Below, piece after piece: positions 4,767 to 5,345 of a stretch of 5,345 nucleotides of DNA. Within the stretch, counting starts at the first letter, position 1, and the number at the start of each line of letters is the position of its first letter. The notes under the pieces were generated by a model, which was not told the DNA's origin, ran no database searches, and was given only the letters and a program-made list of their open reading frames with translations. The DNA is from JBDRGD01 sp043818095 (lineage in GTDB: Bacteria; Chloroflexota; Dehalococcoidia; Dehalococcoidales; RBG-16-60-22), in the NCBI GenBank assembly GCA_043818095.1, contig JBDRGD010000071.1, forward strand, positions 1 through 5,345, read 5' to 3'. The position numbers and the translations under genes were made by a program.

Positions 4767-5345
4767 ATGATGACGGCAGACCCCCAATTCCCGCTGGCAG
4801 ACCTGAGGGTCATCGACCTCGCGGATGAGAAGGGCGTTTTCGGCGCCAAGCTCATCGCAGACCTGGGCGCGGACGTCATCAAGGTGGAAAAGCCCGGCGG
4901 CGATGCCACCCGGAACATCGGCCCTTTCCAGGACGATGACCCCCACCCCGAGAAGAGCCTCTACTTCGCCTACAATAACACCAACAAGCGCGCCATCACC
5001 CTCGATATCACCCACCCCGACGGTGCGGATATCCTGCGCCGGCTGGCGCGGGACGCCGATGTTATCATCGAGACCTTCCGCCCCGGCTACCTGGGGGGGC
5101 TGGGGTTGGATTACGCCAGCCTGAGCCGGGAGAACCCCCGGCTGATAATGACCTCCGTCACCGGCTTCGGGCAGTACGGGCCTTACGCCCGTTTCAACGC
5201 CCCGGACATCGTCAGCTTCGCCATGGGCGGGCTGATGTTCCAGACCGGCGACCCCGACATGCCGCCCCTGCTGGCGGGGGGGATGCAGACCTACTACGTC
5301 TCTTCCCTCTTCGCGGCGGCGGCGACGATGGTCGCTATCCAGGCG
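4767..5345 (+). CDS. CaiB/BaiF (class III) CoA-transferase, N-terminal 193 residues, truncated by window end
   Basis: The open frame begins with tandem ATGs at 4767 and 4770 and continues to the last base without a stop, giving 193 of an expected roughly 400 residues. LADLRVIDLAD, IADLGADVIKVEKPGGD, NTNKRAITLDI, DADVIIETFRPGYLGGLGLDY and TGFGQYGPY are characteristic of the family. Asp147 (counted from 4767) in APDIVSFAMGG occupies the position of the catalytic aspartate that forms the glutamyl/aspartyl-CoA-type anhydride intermediate. The enzyme moves CoA between acyl-CoA and a free carboxylate in the cytosol, as in formate, carnitine, mesaconate or benzylsuccinate CoA-transferases. Ribosome binding bases AGGA (4755-4758) suit the first ATG and AAGGTGG (4759-4765) suits the second. 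It follows the hotdog pair by 47 bp on the same strand, so it likely activates the acid handled by this cluster. Racemase-type members of the same family cannot be excluded. Confidence 0.92.
   Translation, partial: MMTADPQFPLADLRVIDLADEKGVFGAKLIADLGADVIKVEKPGGDATRNIGPFQDDDPHPEKSLYFAYNNTNKRAITLDITHPDGADILRRLARDADVIIETFRPGYLGGLGLDYASLSRENPRLIMTSVTGFGQYGPYARFNAPDIVSFAMGGLMFQTGDPDMPPLLAGGMQTYYVSSLFAAAATMVAIQA

Overview
This 5.3 kb window looks like bacterial chromosome. It is GC-rich (roughly 60% by eye), has strong AGGAGG-type ribosome binding sites, two TTG starts and consensus sigma-70-type promoters. The mix of oxygen-sensitive glycyl radical chemistry, paired MaoC-type hotdog proteins and a CaiB/BaiF CoA-transferase points to a strict anaerobe. 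Chloroflexota (Dehalococcoidia or Anaerolineae-like) or Desulfobacterota are my best guesses. No marker gene here settles the taxonomy.

Layout: a tRNA-Phe/tRNA-Gly operon on the minus strand occupies the left edge (1-132) and has its own consensus promoter. A roughly 290 bp divergent intergenic region (133-423) follows. It holds an imperfect inverted-repeat element and then a perfect consensus promoter (TTGACA, 17 bp, TATAAT) overlaid by dyad symmetries. From 424 to the right edge all genes are on the plus strand: an 804-residue glycyl radical enzyme (GRE), its radical SAM activase with a two-cluster ferredoxin insert, two small hotdog-fold proteins, and the N-terminal half of a class III CoA-transferase that runs off the window. 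A second, AT-rich promoter-like site with palindromes lies in the 79 bp gap between the activase and the first hotdog gene. The hotdog/CaiB genes may therefore be both co-transcribed with the GRE and separately transcribed.

Working model (inference): the activase installs a glycyl radical on Gly780 of the GRE, which then acts through Cys447 and probably Glu449 on an unidentified substrate. The product, or a downstream acid, is converted to a CoA thioester by the CaiB-type transferase and hydrated or dehydrated by the hotdog pair, feeding beta-oxidation-like steps. The GRE has the complete family signature, but the sequence around its active-site Cys differs from the motifs I know for glycerol/propanediol dehydratase, choline lyase and hydroxyproline dehydratase. 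The substrate is unknown, and this GRE-hotdog-CaiB cluster is the most interesting content of the window.
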